From Vibrio sp. 99-8-1 (GTDB lineage Bacteria; Pseudomonadota; Gammaproteobacteria; Enterobacterales; Vibrionaceae), in the NCBI RefSeq assembly GCF_013114595.1, contig NZ_VTXE01000032.1:1-54124 (forward strand): DNA of 54,124 bases, read 5' to 3'. A program made the position numbers and the translations under genes. The notes beneath the pieces are model-generated. The model worked only from the letters and a program-made list of their open reading frames with translations. It searched no databases and was not told the origin of the DNA. This document shows, piece by piece, positions 15,188 to 24,203 of this stretch; position 1 is the stretch's first letter; each line of letters opens with the position of its first letter.

Positions 15188-16245
15188 CGAGCTAGCTCTC
15201 TTTTTTGCCGATAATCATTCAATAGAGCCTCAGCACTCTTATTACGGTTACCATAGAAAAACGCACCGTTGTGACTAAGTAGTTCAAAATGATTCGCTAA
15301 CAACTGTTCGACTACATCTATTCTCCTTAGCGTCAACGAAGTACAACTTTTTCCATGTAGGTCATCTTCGATATCCAGTACATGAGAACGAAAAGAGTCC
15401 AATAGAAACCATTTGTCTCGCTGCTGCTCACTACTTAGTGTCTCTTTACACTGTAAATAGATCATCTCAGCATGCTGTACCACGTCTCGATCAGCGTGAT
15501 TGCTTTTAAGCCACGCCAACTTTTGTTCATAAACCATGCTCGCTTGCTCTTTTACCATTTGATAGATCATTTTCTGTTGCTGTTCACTTATAGGCTGAGT
15601 AAGCAACCAACCAAACAGAAATCGAGTTTCGAACCGTTCTAACAAATGAAAAATTGGATCAGCTAAACCGTTGCTGTTTATCTCATGCAGAGGATCAAAA
15701 CGGTACATATAGCCAAAATCAAACAACTTAATATCTCCACTGCGATCAACAAGAATATTGCCCGCACACAAATCCCATTCAAACAGCCCTTGCTGCTCAC
15801 ATGCCAGCAAAGTAGTAAACAGTTGAGCGATAGTGTTTTGGTTAAGTGAAGATATCTCCTCTCCTTCTATCCACGGAGACAAAATAATCCCTTGCCGATA
15901 GTTGGCGTAAATAGTGTCAACAATATGAACAAACTGATTAGATTGGCGCTTCAAACGTTCGAAGTCGTTACGGCGTTGAACTTCATTCAGGAAAGAGTAT
16001 TTTCCGTCAACATTCAAAACCTTAGATTCAGCACGCTTCTTTTTTAATGTAAATTCGTTGCCATCGATACTTAAATGGAAGATTTCTGCGGTAAGCCCGT
16101 GAGTATAAACGTGTTTAACATAGGGTGAGGCTTCAGTGATATTAATTAGCTGCTCGATAGGAAGTGGGCAAGATTGGCTATCCCCTACCACAATATTTTG
16201 TGAGCTCTGATCAAAATGTTGCTGTGCAGATTGTCGATGATTCAT
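15172..16245 (-). CDS. Protein kinase-like / phosphotransferase-fold protein
   Basis: A 357-residue soluble protein. A kinase-fold catalytic core is visible: FTLKKKRAES as the lysine strand near residue 70; ILSPWIEGEEISSL as the hinge; FEWDLCAGNILVDRSG with D158 and N163 as catalytic loop; and IKLFDFGYMYRFD with D176 as the metal-binding DFG motif. The C-terminal half is helical and unlike classic kinase C-lobes. The closest types are RIO/APH-like and lipopolysaccharide kinase-like proteins. The substrate is unknown. It is transcribed alone from ATG 16245 after AAGGATAGACA. Confidence 0.65.
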   Translation of the reverse strand: MNHRQSAQQHFDQSSQNIVVGDSQSCPLPIEQLINITEASPYVKHVYTHGLTAEIFHLSIDGNEFTLKKKRAESKVLNVDGKYSFLNEVQRRNDFERLKRQSNQFVHIVDTIYANYRQGIILSPWIEGEEISSLNQNTIAQLFTTLLACEQQGLFEWDLCAGNILVDRSGDIKLFDFGYMYRFDPLHEINSNGLADPIFHLLERFETRFLFGWLLTQPISEQQQKMIYQMVKEQASMVYEQKLAWLKSNHADRDVVQHAEMIYLQCKETLSSEQQRDKWFLLDSFRSHVLDIEDDLHGKSCTSLTLRRIDVVEQLLANHFELLSHNGAFFYGNRNKSAEALLNDYRQKRELARQYCL

Positions 16246-16429
16246 TGTCTATCCTTATTACCTAAGCATAAACTCAATCTACTCGCTTAACGATTAGCCG
16301 AAATCCCCCTTATAACAATTTATTAACGCGTAGGCTTAGGGAGGAGAGGCAGATGACAGCCAGCGTATTGGCTTGCACGCTGTAGTTTCCCCTGCCTCAC
16401 TCACTATATTAAACACCTTGGGGCAATGC

Positions 16430-16981
16430 TCACCGTTTGTGCTCTAGCCAATTCTTTTTGTGCATCGCATAAATGGTATGGTCCACAATACGACCATGTA
16501 AGTTTTCCGCGTTGGTTACTGTACCTTCTAGACGCAGCCCTAATCGCTCACAGACAGCGCGGCTGGCTCTATTTCCTTCAGCAGCCGATATCTGCACTTT
16601 TTCCATTGCTAACTGTTGAAAGGCCATATCTATCAATGCTGAAACCGATCGAGAAACAATACCCTTCCCTTGGTATTTGGATGCGATCCAGTAGCCGATC
16701 TCTACCGATTTAACATCTTTGCGGATAGAATTAAAACTGATGTTCCCGACAACCTCGTCACAATACATCATGGCACAGGTGATGCTTTTACCGTCGGCAT
16801 AGTCATGTAAAGAACGACTAACAAAACCTCTAAAGTCCTCTTCAGTCTGACAATGTGGCGGCCACTGTAGCCATTCACTTAAATACTCAATATCATCAGC
16901 AACAAGCTTGACATATTGGCAGGCAAATGAAGGCTCAACTAGCGCCAACTTTATCTCTTTATCTATCGTTATTGAAAACAT
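16430..16981 (-). CDS. GNAT acetyltransferase, RimL/RimJ type
   Basis: The 183-residue protein has the layout of RimL-type N-acetyltransferases, which acetylate ribosomal protein N-termini or related targets. LSEWLQWPP near residue 37 is the family's substrate helix. GYWIASKYQGKGIVSRSVSALIDMAF near residues 95-120 is motif A for acetyl-CoA, and EGNRASRAVCERLGLRLEGT is motif B. It resembles the RimL subgroup more than chloramphenicol or aminoglycoside acetyltransferases. No neighbours suggest a partner. The true substrate may be another protein or a small molecule. Confidence 0.82.
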   Translation of the reverse strand: MFSITIDKEIKLALVEPSFACQYVKLVADDIEYLSEWLQWPPHCQTEEDFRGFVSRSLHDYADGKSITCAMMYCDEVVGNISFNSIRKDVKSVEIGYWIASKYQGKGIVSRSVSALIDMAFQQLAMEKVQISAAEGNRASRAVCERLGLRLEGTVTNAENLHGRIVDHTIYAMHKKNWLEHKR

Positions 16982-17069
16982 GCAATACTCTTATTTTTAT
17001 TATTTAGGGCATCATATTGCATAATAAATATCAGACAATCAAATACTATTTGAGACAGAAAACAACTCA

Positions 17070-17100
17070 TTAAAAAGCTACCCTAAAGGTAGCTTTTTAA
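17070..17100. terminator. Terminator between lipoprotein and acetyltransferase genes
   Basis: TTAAAAAGCTACC, loop CTAAA, GGTAGCTTTTTAA. It is symmetrical, and on the minus strand ends the lipoprotein gene at 17127. Confidence 0.9.
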
Positions 17101-17126
17101 TTCGAGTGATGGGTAATACTTTTAAT

Positions 17127-17876
17127 TTATACTTTCGGGAAATAATAACTTCTCACAAAGAATAAAGAACCATCAGGATTTTCTCTCAAGGCTAGATAAA
17201 AGTAAAAGGGACTATTCCCTCGAGTAAAAGGAAAGATGATCACTTTATAATTATTTGCATCATAATCTGGATCATTACAATTGCTAACAACAACATTAGT
17301 TGCACTAGAGTAGTATCCATTATCTGTTAATTGTCCATTAAAAATACAATTATTACTATCGGTAATAGTAAATTGTCCATCTTCTTCAAAATCCCATGAT
17401 TTAGTGTTGCCAGATTCGCTGATGTTTATAGACTTTCCATACATATAGGACACAGTGAAAGGTGCTTGGTTCTTGCTCATAAAGAAGGTTAAGATTTGAC
17501 CCGAAATATTTGTTCCCGCAACAGTGACTTGGTTATTGTTAAAACGGGCCTCCATTTTTTTTGTTGCGTCGTATTTAAGTTGTCCAGTCTGATTAGTGTA
17601 GTATAACCCTTCTCCAATATAGCGGTCAGCAGATGTCGTCCCTTTCTCTACAAGATATAGTTCTTTGTTTGCATTGTCATACAGTACCGCTGGCCAATCT
17701 TTTCTCTCAGCATCAATAAGCATTACCGTATTATCCACATCACTCGTATAAACACCATTTTTGACTACACGGGCTCCAGGATTTCCGCTACCGCTACCAC
17801 TACCGCCATCACCACCACCACCGCAGCCTACTAACGACACTAAAGATAACGCTGCTGCATATAACCATACTCTCAT
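17127..17876 (-). CDS. Hypothetical lipoprotein
   Basis: The 249-residue protein starts with a lipoprotein signal (LYAAALSLVSLVGC, cysteine at 18 for lipidation), followed by a glycine/serine linker of about 15 residues. No aspartate follows the cysteine (GGGG does), so outer membrane sorting is likely. The rest is rich in asparagine, tyrosine and threonine, with beta-strand-like alternation, two or three cysteines and no catalytic motif that I recognise. The lipid anchor and flexible linker suggest a surface or periplasm-facing domain. AAGGGGTATTT precedes the ATG. It is monocistronic. Confidence 0.75.
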   Translation of the reverse strand: MRVWLYAAALSLVSLVGCGGGGDGGSGSGSGNPGARVVKNGVYTSDVDNTVMLIDAERKDWPAVLYDNANKELYLVEKGTTSADRYIGEGLYYTNQTGQLKYDATKKMEARFNNNQVTVAGTNISGQILTFFMSKNQAPFTVSYMYGKSINISESGNTKSWDFEEDGQFTITDSNNCIFNGQLTDNGYYSSATNVVVSNCNDPDYDANNYKVIIFPFTRGNSPFYFYLALRENPDGSLFFVRSYYFPKV

Positions 17877-18073
17877 AAATACCCCTTAATATAATATTTT
17901 TGAGAGAACAGTATTCAACATTAATAATTAACAATTGAATATCATATTCAACTATTAACATGGCAATTATGATAACAAATTATATTAGTTAATATTAAAT
18001 TACAGTCAGCAATAAATACTGTATTTTTATAGGGATGACTTAGATAAATAACATTTTAAAGATGCTGAGAGAT
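17877..18073. other. AT-rich promoter region of the lipoprotein gene
   Basis: A strongly AT-rich spacer between the lipoprotein start and the aroG terminator. I see no operator or small gene in it. Confidence 0.4.
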
Positions 18074-18118
18074 ATAAAAAAGACCCCCAATAATTGGAGT
18101 GGCCAACTATTGGGGGTC
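18074..18118 (-). terminator. Terminator of aroG
   Basis: GACCCCCAATA (18082-18092) pairs with TATTGGGGGTC (18108-18118). Read on the minus strand, a run of T follows (the A run at 18076-18081). Confidence 0.92.
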
Positions 18119-18146
18119 AGTTCGTGAAGAAGGTTTTTATTATGAA

Positions 18147-19196
18147 TTAAGCACGACGGGCAGAGACCGCATCGGCTAATTGACGCAATACTTTTTCTGT
18201 ATCACCCCAACCAATACAAGCATCGGTAATAGACTGGCCATAGCAAGCAGCTTTGCCGTCCACCAAATCTTGTCTACCTTCAACAAGATGCGACTCAATC
18301 ATCACACCAAATATTGCGCTGTCACCTGACGAGATCTGTTGGCAAACATCATCCGACACCACCATTTGGCGACGATAGTCTTTAGCACTGTTTGCGTGGC
18401 TAAAATCGATCATCACTTTTTGGCCTAAACCTGACGCTTCTAACTGAGACTTAATCGTTGCGACATGCTCTGCACTATAATTTGGCTCTTTACCGCCACG
18501 CAGAATAATATGGCAATCAGGGTTTCCGCCTGTTTCTACAATTGCAGAGTGCCCATACTTAGTGACCGATAAAAAGTGGTGTGAGGCGCTGGCACTACGG
18601 ATTGCATCTGTGGCGATTTTGATGTTGCCATCCGTTCCGTTTTTAAAGCCTACAGGACAAGATAAGCCAGAAGATAATTCACGATGCACCTGAGATTCCG
18701 TAGTTCGCGCACCTATCGCTCCCCAGCTAATTAAGTCCGCCACATACTGAGGGGTAATCATATCTAAGAACTCACTGGCGGTTGGCATTCCCATATCCGT
18801 CAAGTCCAACAAAAGCTTACGACCAATTCTCAAGCCATCATTCAATTTGTAGGTGTCGTTCATATACGGGTCATTTATCAGCCCTTTCCAACCAACGGTC
18901 GTACGTGGTTTTTCAAAGTAGACTCGCATGACAATTTCTAGGCGATCACCCAGTTCGTCTCTTAATACTTTTAACTTCTTTCCATACTCCAACGCTGCCT
19001 CAGGATCATGAATGGAACAGGGTCCAATAACAACGAGCAAACGATCATCTTTGTCTTGCAAAATATTATGAATCGCCTTTCGAGCTTGGTAAGTGGTTGA
19101 GGCTGCGGTTTCTGTCGCGGCATACTTTTCCAAAACGGCCACCGGCGGGAGTAACTCTTTAACTCTATTAATTCTTACATCATCAGTTTGATACAT
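18147..19196 (-). CDS. aroG: 3-deoxy-7-phosphoheptulonate (DAHP) synthase, AroG type
   Basis: A 349-residue class I DAHP synthase that joins phosphoenolpyruvate and erythrose 4-phosphate, the first step of the shikimate pathway. It is co-linear with E. coli AroG (phenylalanine-sensitive form). Present are LLVVIGPCSIHDPEAALEYG, MRVYFEKPRTTVGWKGLIND, GAIGARTTESQVHRELSSG, CHIILRGGKEPNYS and VMIDFSHANS. An N-terminal segment begins VRINRVKELLPPVAVLEKYA, the part that carries feedback-inhibitor contacts. AGGAAGAAGTGCAGTT lies before the ATG. A perfect TyrR-box match lies 186 bases upstream of the start, shared with the divergent transporter operon. Confidence 0.95.
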   Translation of the reverse strand: MYQTDDVRINRVKELLPPVAVLEKYAATETAASTTYQARKAIHNILQDKDDRLLVVIGPCSIHDPEAALEYGKKLKVLRDELGDRLEIVMRVYFEKPRTTVGWKGLINDPYMNDTYKLNDGLRIGRKLLLDLTDMGMPTASEFLDMITPQYVADLISWGAIGARTTESQVHRELSSGLSCPVGFKNGTDGNIKIATDAIRSASASHHFLSVTKYGHSAIVETGGNPDCHIILRGGKEPNYSAEHVATIKSQLEASGLGQKVMIDFSHANSAKDYRRQMVVSDDVCQQISSGDSAIFGVMIESHLVEGRQDLVDGKAACYGQSITDACIGWGDTEKVLRQLADAVSARRA

Positions 19197-19381
19197 AACT
19201 GCACTTCTTCCTGTATTACATCGTACTCACGCTATACTCGATTTATCACTAGTAAGTAATCTATCGGTATGCAGGACCTTTATTTTCATCATTCATGTAA
19301 CTTATCTATTAAAAATGAGAACTTCAACCAGTTTTTTGCACAAAATTCAATATTAATGCTATTTTTACACTTTTCACACTT

Positions 19382-19399
19382 TGTAAAATATATTTTACA
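19382..19399. promoter_or_regulatory. TyrR box
   Basis: TGTAAA-ATATAT-TTTACA matches the TyrR consensus TGTAAA-N6-TTTACA exactly. It lies between divergent aroG and the ABC transporter operon, 109 bases before the transporter's likely start. TyrR controls aromatic amino acid synthesis and transport genes in enterobacteria, and aroG is an established member of the regulon in E. coli. Both flanking operons may therefore respond to aromatic amino acids. The motif is seen; binding is inferred. Confidence 0.75.
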
Positions 19400-19507
19400 G
19401 TTGTTTTTTCTTATGACTATAAACTGCATGAATTTAAGGTGAATTCTGCATTTTGGTTAAATTTATGTATATACTTAGCAATAAATACAAAAAAGAATGA
19501 GTTAGTT

Positions 19508-20239
19508 TTGACCCAAAACCAATCATTGGCCATTGAGTTTGAGAATGTAGACAAGTGGTTTGATAACTTTCAGGCTTTATCGGATATTAAGTTATCTGTT
19601 CATGAAGGCGAGATCTTGGTTATCTGCGGCCCATCAGGCTCAGGGAAATCCACATTAATTCGTTGTATCAATGGGTTAGAAGCAATTAACTCAGGTAAAC
19701 TGACGGTTCTTGAAAAACAAAATTTGTCTCAACAACAGGGCAAAGTCGGTATGGTTTTTCAACACTTCAACCTTTTCCCGCACCTCACTGTTTTACAGAA
19801 TCTCACGCTTGCTCCAATGAGAACGTTGAAGCTGTCAAAACAACAAGCTGAAGAGCGCGCACTCCATTTTTTAAATCGGGTTCATATTGCTGATCAAGCG
19901 GAAAAATTCCCTGTGCAATTATCTGGCGGCCAACAGCAACGAGTCGCGATAGCACGTTCACTGTGTATGATGCCTAGTATTATGCTGTTTGATGAACCAA
20001 CATCCGCACTGGATCCTGAGATGATTAATGAAGTACTGGATGTGATGGTTGAATTGGCTCAAGATGGTATGACCATGGTGTGTGTGACTCATGAAATGGG
20101 GTTTGCTAAAAAAGTCGCCGATCGCGTTGTTTTTATGGATGAAGGAGAAATCATTGAGGTTGCACCACCAGAAACACTATTTTCATCACCTCAAAATCAA
20201 CGCACACAAGCCTTCTTAAAACAAATTCTGAGCCATTAA
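19508..20239 (+). CDS. Polar amino acid ABC transporter, ATP-binding protein
   Basis: A GlnQ/AapP-type ATPase of about 243 residues. It has Walker A GPSGSGKST, Q-loop VFQHFNLFPHLT, signature LSGGQQQRVAIARSL, Walker B IMLFDEPTSALDPE and switch histidine in VCVTHEMGFA. The frame extends to a GTG at 19439, but that adds a non-homologous hydrophobic leader. The TTG at 19508 preceded by AATGAG gives the usual family N-terminus (MTQNQSLAIEFENV). It is the first gene of a four-gene transporter operon; its stop overlaps the next start (TAATG). Confidence 0.92.
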   Translation: MTQNQSLAIEFENVDKWFDNFQALSDIKLSVHEGEILVICGPSGSGKSTLIRCINGLEAINSGKLTVLEKQNLSQQQGKVGMVFQHFNLFPHLTVLQNLTLAPMRTLKLSKQQAEERALHFLNRVHIADQAEKFPVQLSGGQQQRVAIARSLCMMPSIMLFDEPTSALDPEMINEVLDVMVELAQDGMTMVCVTHEMGFAKKVADRVVFMDEGEIIEVAPPETLFSSPQNQRTQAFLKQILSH

Positions 20240-21036
20240 TGCTGACAACTATTATCAAGCCCACGCTTTCTGCTATCGTGCAAATACTGTTATTGCTCGC
20301 AGGGCTCAGCTGGTTGCTGGACAGTGGCGCAGACGCAATGGGATATCGTTGGCAATGGCATCGCATTCCCGATTACTTATGGTTCTATGAAGACCAACAA
20401 TGGTGGCCGGCAGAGTTATTAGAAGGGCTTCTAGTAACAATTAAGGTCTCCATGTTAAGCCTTGCGGCCACATTAATCTTAGGCTTGATTACCGCGCTGC
20501 TTAGGTTGTCTAACTCGATTGTTGGCCGCTTTCTAGCCCGTAGCTATATCGAGATCATTCGCAATACGCCTTTGTTGGTTCAAATATACCTCCTTTATTT
20601 CGTATTTGGCCCCGTGATAGGGCTAGACCGTTTCGCAACGGCAGTATTGGCTTTGGCTATTTTTCAGGGAGCCTATACCGCGGAAGTCTTTCGGGCAGGC
20701 TTAAACAGCATTGATAAGGGGCAGTTTGAAGCGGCAAGTACACTGGGGCTTTCTCGCTTCTTTACTTACCGCGACATTATTTTGCCACAGGTTATTCAGA
20801 AAACGCTGCCCCCTCTTACTAATGAAGCCGTATCGCTGGTAAAAAACTCGTCTATCGTGAGCGTTATGGCGATATTTGATTTAACGACAGAGGGACGAAA
20901 TATCGTCTCTGAAACCGCTATGCCATTCGAAATATGGTTCACTGTAGCGGCAATTTATTTGCTACTAACCCTTTCACTATCAGGGTTGGCGGCTTATATG
21001 GAGCACAAACTAGGCTCTCAGTGGCGCAGCCGCTAG
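20239..21036 (+). CDS. Polar amino acid ABC transporter, permease 1
   Basis: A 265-residue membrane permease of the HisM/GlnP type with about five or six helices. The ATPase-contact loop reads EAASTLGLSRFFTYRDIILPQ near residue 173, and IEIIRNTPLLVQIYLLYFVFG near residue 108 is typical for the family. An N-terminal segment of about 60 residues with one helix precedes the core, as in AapQ/AapM-type permeases. It is one of two permeases in the operon, which would form a heterodimer. Confidence 0.9.
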   Translation: MLTTIIKPTLSAIVQILLLLAGLSWLLDSGADAMGYRWQWHRIPDYLWFYEDQQWWPAELLEGLLVTIKVSMLSLAATLILGLITALLRLSNSIVGRFLARSYIEIIRNTPLLVQIYLLYFVFGPVIGLDRFATAVLALAIFQGAYTAEVFRAGLNSIDKGQFEAASTLGLSRFFTYRDIILPQVIQKTLPPLTNEAVSLVKNSSIVSVMAIFDLTTEGRNIVSETAMPFEIWFTVAAIYLLLTLSLSGLAAYMEHKLGSQWRSR

Positions 21037-21075
21037 TACCGTGAGTCGAGAGAAAAACTATATGGAGAGAAGAGA

Positions 21076-21882
21076 GTGAAAACGATCAAAACAGGGATAG
21101 CCATATTATTAGGCATACTAACCTCATTTACCGTATTGGCGAACAGTCCAAATGTAGACAGTATCGATAAGCGAGGCACTTTACGAGTAGGAATGTCCAC
21201 ATTTGTTCCTTGGGCAATGAGGGACAAACAAGGTGAACTGATTGGCTTTGAAATTGATGTTGCTAAAAAGTTAGCGGAAGACTCAGGCTGGAAGGTAGAG
21301 TTTGTACCTACCGCTTGGGACGGTATTATTCCCGCCCTTTTAGCGAAAAAGTTTGATGTGATCATTGGCGGCATGTCTGTCACTGAAGAGCGTGCAAAAA
21401 GCGTGTTGTTTAGCAGCCCTTATTCTCACTCTGGTGTGCAAGTCGCTGCAAACAAAAAACTGGCTGATGGATTTAGTCAATTTAGCGATTTCAATTCACG
21501 ACGCATAAAAATTGCCGCTCGCCGAGGCGCTTTTACCGTACAAGTTGCACGTGAAACCTTTCCTAAAGCTAAAATCTTACAATTTGACGATGACGCACAA
21601 GCCTTTCAAGAAGTACTCAATGGCAACGCTCATGCGGTTATTGCATCCAGTCCAAAACCGGAACATGAAGCAATTAAACACGCAGATGTGCTGTTTTTAC
21701 CATTTAAAGAAAGATTGTCACGAGGAAACGAAGCTTTTGCCGTTCGTTTAGGTGAAGAAGATAAAGCCGAATTCTTTAACAAATGGATAAAAGCTCGTAC
21801 TGACGATGGCTGGTTAGCAGAGCGTTACGAATACTGGTTTGCCACCCTTGATTGGCAAAACCAAGTAGCTCAAGGTCAATAA
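21076..21882 (+). CDS. Polar amino acid ABC transporter, periplasmic binding protein
   Basis: A 268-residue family 3 solute-binding protein with signal peptide (TGIAILLGILTSFTVLA, cleavage before NSPNV). RGTLRVGMSTFVPWAMRDKQGELIGFEIDVAKKLAED is the ligand-binding opening, and VPTAWDGIIPALLAKKFDVIIGGMSVTEERAKSVLFS follows. The arginine in TEERAK and the aspartate in FDVIIGGM are the usual contacts of the amino acid backbone. It starts with GTG at 21076 after GGAGAGAAGAGA. Which amino acid is bound cannot be read from the sequence. The TyrR box makes an aromatic one worth considering. Confidence 0.9.
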   Translation: MKTIKTGIAILLGILTSFTVLANSPNVDSIDKRGTLRVGMSTFVPWAMRDKQGELIGFEIDVAKKLAEDSGWKVEFVPTAWDGIIPALLAKKFDVIIGGMSVTEERAKSVLFSSPYSHSGVQVAANKKLADGFSQFSDFNSRRIKIAARRGAFTVQVARETFPKAKILQFDDDAQAFQEVLNGNAHAVIASSPKPEHEAIKHADVLFLPFKERLSRGNEAFAVRLGEEDKAEFFNKWIKARTDDGWLAERYEYWFATLDWQNQVAQGQ

Positions 21883-21897
21883 GGCGAAGTAGTTGCG

Positions 21898-22824
21898 ATG
21901 ATAATAAAAAGTAATCCCTTACCTATTTCTGGGAGAAAAGGCACCAAAGTAGCTAAAAAGTTGAAATTGAATACCCTCGATTATCTACTTTTAGCCATTG
22001 TTGCCTTAGCGTTTGCTTGGATTTATCATCGCTCATCTGCTGATACCAACTATCACTGGGACTGGGCTAACGCACTGTCGCTTATCTTTACTCCTAGAGC
22101 AGATGGCAGCCTACCCTATTTTTTCCAAGGATTACTCTCTACCATTCGGCTGAGCGTTTGGGGAATGCTGTTTGCCATGATTCTAGGGGTATTACTGGGT
22201 GTTGCTCGTCATACCAACCACTGGCTACTCAAGGCACCCGCCACTGCGTATATTCAGCTAATACGGAACATACCTCCCTTGGTATTCGTGTTTATCTTCT
22301 ATTTCTTTATCTCTAATCAGCTTATTCCGTTACTCGGTTTAGAGCCGTTATTAAGAGAACATAATGGGGATATAAACCTAATACAGTCTTGGTTATTTGG
22401 TGAAGCCTATCTTTGGGAAAACTTATTATCCGGTATCTTATGTGTAGGATTGCTATCAGCAGCTTACATTGCAGAAGTCGTTAGGGCTGGACTAGAAGGT
22501 GTTGAAAGAGGACAGTGGGAAGCAGCTGACGCTCTTGGCCTCTCTACTTGGTCGAAATACCGTTATGTGGTCGCTCCGCAAGTGATCACAGCAATTACTC
22601 CTCCTTTAGCTGGTCAGGCTATTTCACTCATTAAAGACTCTTCCATTGTCTCACTGATATCAATACAAGAGTTAACATTTGTGGGGACAGAAATGGCAAA
22701 TTCATCAGGGCTAATTTTTGAGATATGGCTTATTGTTGGATTATCTTATTTTGTTCTTTGCTTTATTTTATCTTTGTTATTTAGCAAATTAGAAAATAAT
22801 AGCCGCAAACATTTACGCTCATAG
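21898..22824 (+). CDS. Polar amino acid ABC transporter, permease 2
   Basis: The 308-residue second permease has the coupling loop WEAADALGLSTWSKYRYVVAPQ near residue 202 and YIQLIRNIPPLVFVFIFYFFI near residue 118. It is longer than HisM-type permeases because of a hydrophilic N-terminus and an inserted loop (residues about 155-175), as in AapM/BztC-like proteins. It begins 15 bases after the binding protein and closes the transporter part of the operon. Confidence 0.9.
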   Translation: MIIKSNPLPISGRKGTKVAKKLKLNTLDYLLLAIVALAFAWIYHRSSADTNYHWDWANALSLIFTPRADGSLPYFFQGLLSTIRLSVWGMLFAMILGVLLGVARHTNHWLLKAPATAYIQLIRNIPPLVFVFIFYFFISNQLIPLLGLEPLLREHNGDINLIQSWLFGEAYLWENLLSGILCVGLLSAAYIAEVVRAGLEGVERGQWEAADALGLSTWSKYRYVVAPQVITAITPPLAGQAISLIKDSSIVSLISIQELTFVGTEMANSSGLIFEIWLIVGLSYFVLCFILSLLFSKLENNSRKHLRS

Positions 22825-22976
22825 CCGTAGACAGCAATTGGATTAAAAACGTCTCAGCACTATCTTGAGTATAAATAAATTAAATCGAACGACAAAAACT
22901 GCAATATTTTACAATGCTAAGGCAAACGAATGAGGCATAGTAGAGCCTTGCTACCTTGTCTTAAGAACTGAACATC

Positions 22977-24035
22977 ATGACTAATACACCTTCCAATCGC
23001 GTAGAAGTTAACTTCACTAGTGATAATATTGCCGGAACATCACCAGAAATACTCGCTGCCATCATTGAGAACAGTACAGAAGCGCTAGCGCCATATGGCA
23101 ACGACGCGTTAACTCAGCAAGTAACGGAGCAGCTTAAGACTGTTTTTGAAACCGATCTAGAGGTATTTCTTGTACCGACCGGAACCGCAGCTAATGCGCT
23201 GAGCTTAGCATGCTTAACACCACCGTGGGGAGCGATACTCTGCCACCCAGATAGTCATATAAACAATGACGAATGTGGCGCTCCAGAATTTTTTACTGAT
23301 GGCAGCAAGATAATACAAGTCGACGGAACAAACAGTAAAATGGACGCAAGCTTGCTGGCGAAAATGGCGGCAGCTAAAGTTGGTGATGTACATACCGTTC
23401 AGCCCTCTGTGGTCAGTATTACTCAAGCAACTGAAGCTGGAAACTGCTATTCGTTAGACGAAATCCGCCATATTGGCGACATTTGTCACTCCAATAATTT
23501 AGGGTTTCATATGGACGGGGCGCGCTTTGCTAACGCTCTGGTCAAACTCAACTGCACGCCAGCGGAAATGACATGGAAAGCAGGTGTGGACGTTCTCTCT
23601 TTTGGTGCAACAAAAAATGGCACCCTTGGCGTAGATGCCATCGTGTTATTTAACAAAAAACACGCAAAAGAACTGGCGTTTCGCCGTAAAAGAGCCGGAC
23701 ATTTACTGTCTAAGATGCGTCTATTCTCCTGCCAGTTACACGCGTATCTTAACGATGATTTGTGGCTAAACAATGCCAGGCATGCCAATGCTATGGCTCA
23801 GAATCTAAGCCATGGCCTAGAGCGCACGGGTAAAGTTGAACTGATTTCAGCAACAGAAACCAACATTATTTTCTGCAAAATGTCACCCGAGCTCATTGAG
23901 TATCTCGTCGACCTCGAAGCCAAGTTTTATCATGACCGCTGGGAAGAAGGGGTTGTTAGGCTGGTAACGAATTTCTCAACCAAACCAGAGCAAGTAGACT
24001 ACTTTATACAGAAAGTGGCTGAGTTTACTCCATAG
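22977..24035 (+). CDS. Threonine-aldolase-family PLP lyase
   Basis: A 352-residue fold-type I PLP enzyme of the low-specificity L-threonine aldolase / beta-eliminating lyase family. VFLVPTGTAANALSLACL holds the cofactor phosphate, FHMDGARFANALV the cofactor aspartate, and SFGATKNGTLGVDA the Schiff-base lysine (K213). It cleaves beta-hydroxy amino acids to glycine plus an aldehyde. Within the family, phenylserine aldolases act on aromatic substrates. It follows the transporter by 152 bases on the same strand, possibly processing what the transporter imports. The substrate is inferred only from position. Confidence 0.87.
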   Translation: MTNTPSNRVEVNFTSDNIAGTSPEILAAIIENSTEALAPYGNDALTQQVTEQLKTVFETDLEVFLVPTGTAANALSLACLTPPWGAILCHPDSHINNDECGAPEFFTDGSKIIQVDGTNSKMDASLLAKMAAAKVGDVHTVQPSVVSITQATEAGNCYSLDEIRHIGDICHSNNLGFHMDGARFANALVKLNCTPAEMTWKAGVDVLSFGATKNGTLGVDAIVLFNKKHAKELAFRRKRAGHLLSKMRLFSCQLHAYLNDDLWLNNARHANAMAQNLSHGLERTGKVELISATETNIIFCKMSPELIEYLVDLEAKFYHDRWEEGVVRLVTNFSTKPEQVDYFIQKVAEFTP

Positions 24036-24063
24036 CCTTCGCTCTGGATAAGAAAGTCAAAAT

Positions 24064-24097
24064 AACCTATGTTTTCATATAATGAAACGCATAGGTT
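24064..24097. terminator. Stem-loop after the aldolase gene
   Basis: AACCTATG and CATAGGTT enclose a second pairing, TTTCAT with ATGAAA, making a long hairpin 29 bases beyond the stop. There is no T tract, so the effect could be termination or 3' end protection. Confidence 0.5.
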
Positions 24098-24203
24098 ACT
24101 CAGTACTGCCGTTTTAGATAGGCAACAAAGCAAAACCATACATTGGAGATAAGTCTATTGTGTTGATTTTAATAAGATTAAAGGCGATCAAAGTAGTGCT
24201 GAG

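Noticed and set aside
15172..16245. Classical Ser/Thr kinase
   Set aside because: The glycine loop and HRD are not typical and the C-lobe is unlike that family; kept as kinase-like only.
19439..19507. Longer ATPase starting at GTG 19439
   Set aside because: The added residues are hydrophobic and unlike the family; TTG 19508 gives the usual N-terminus.
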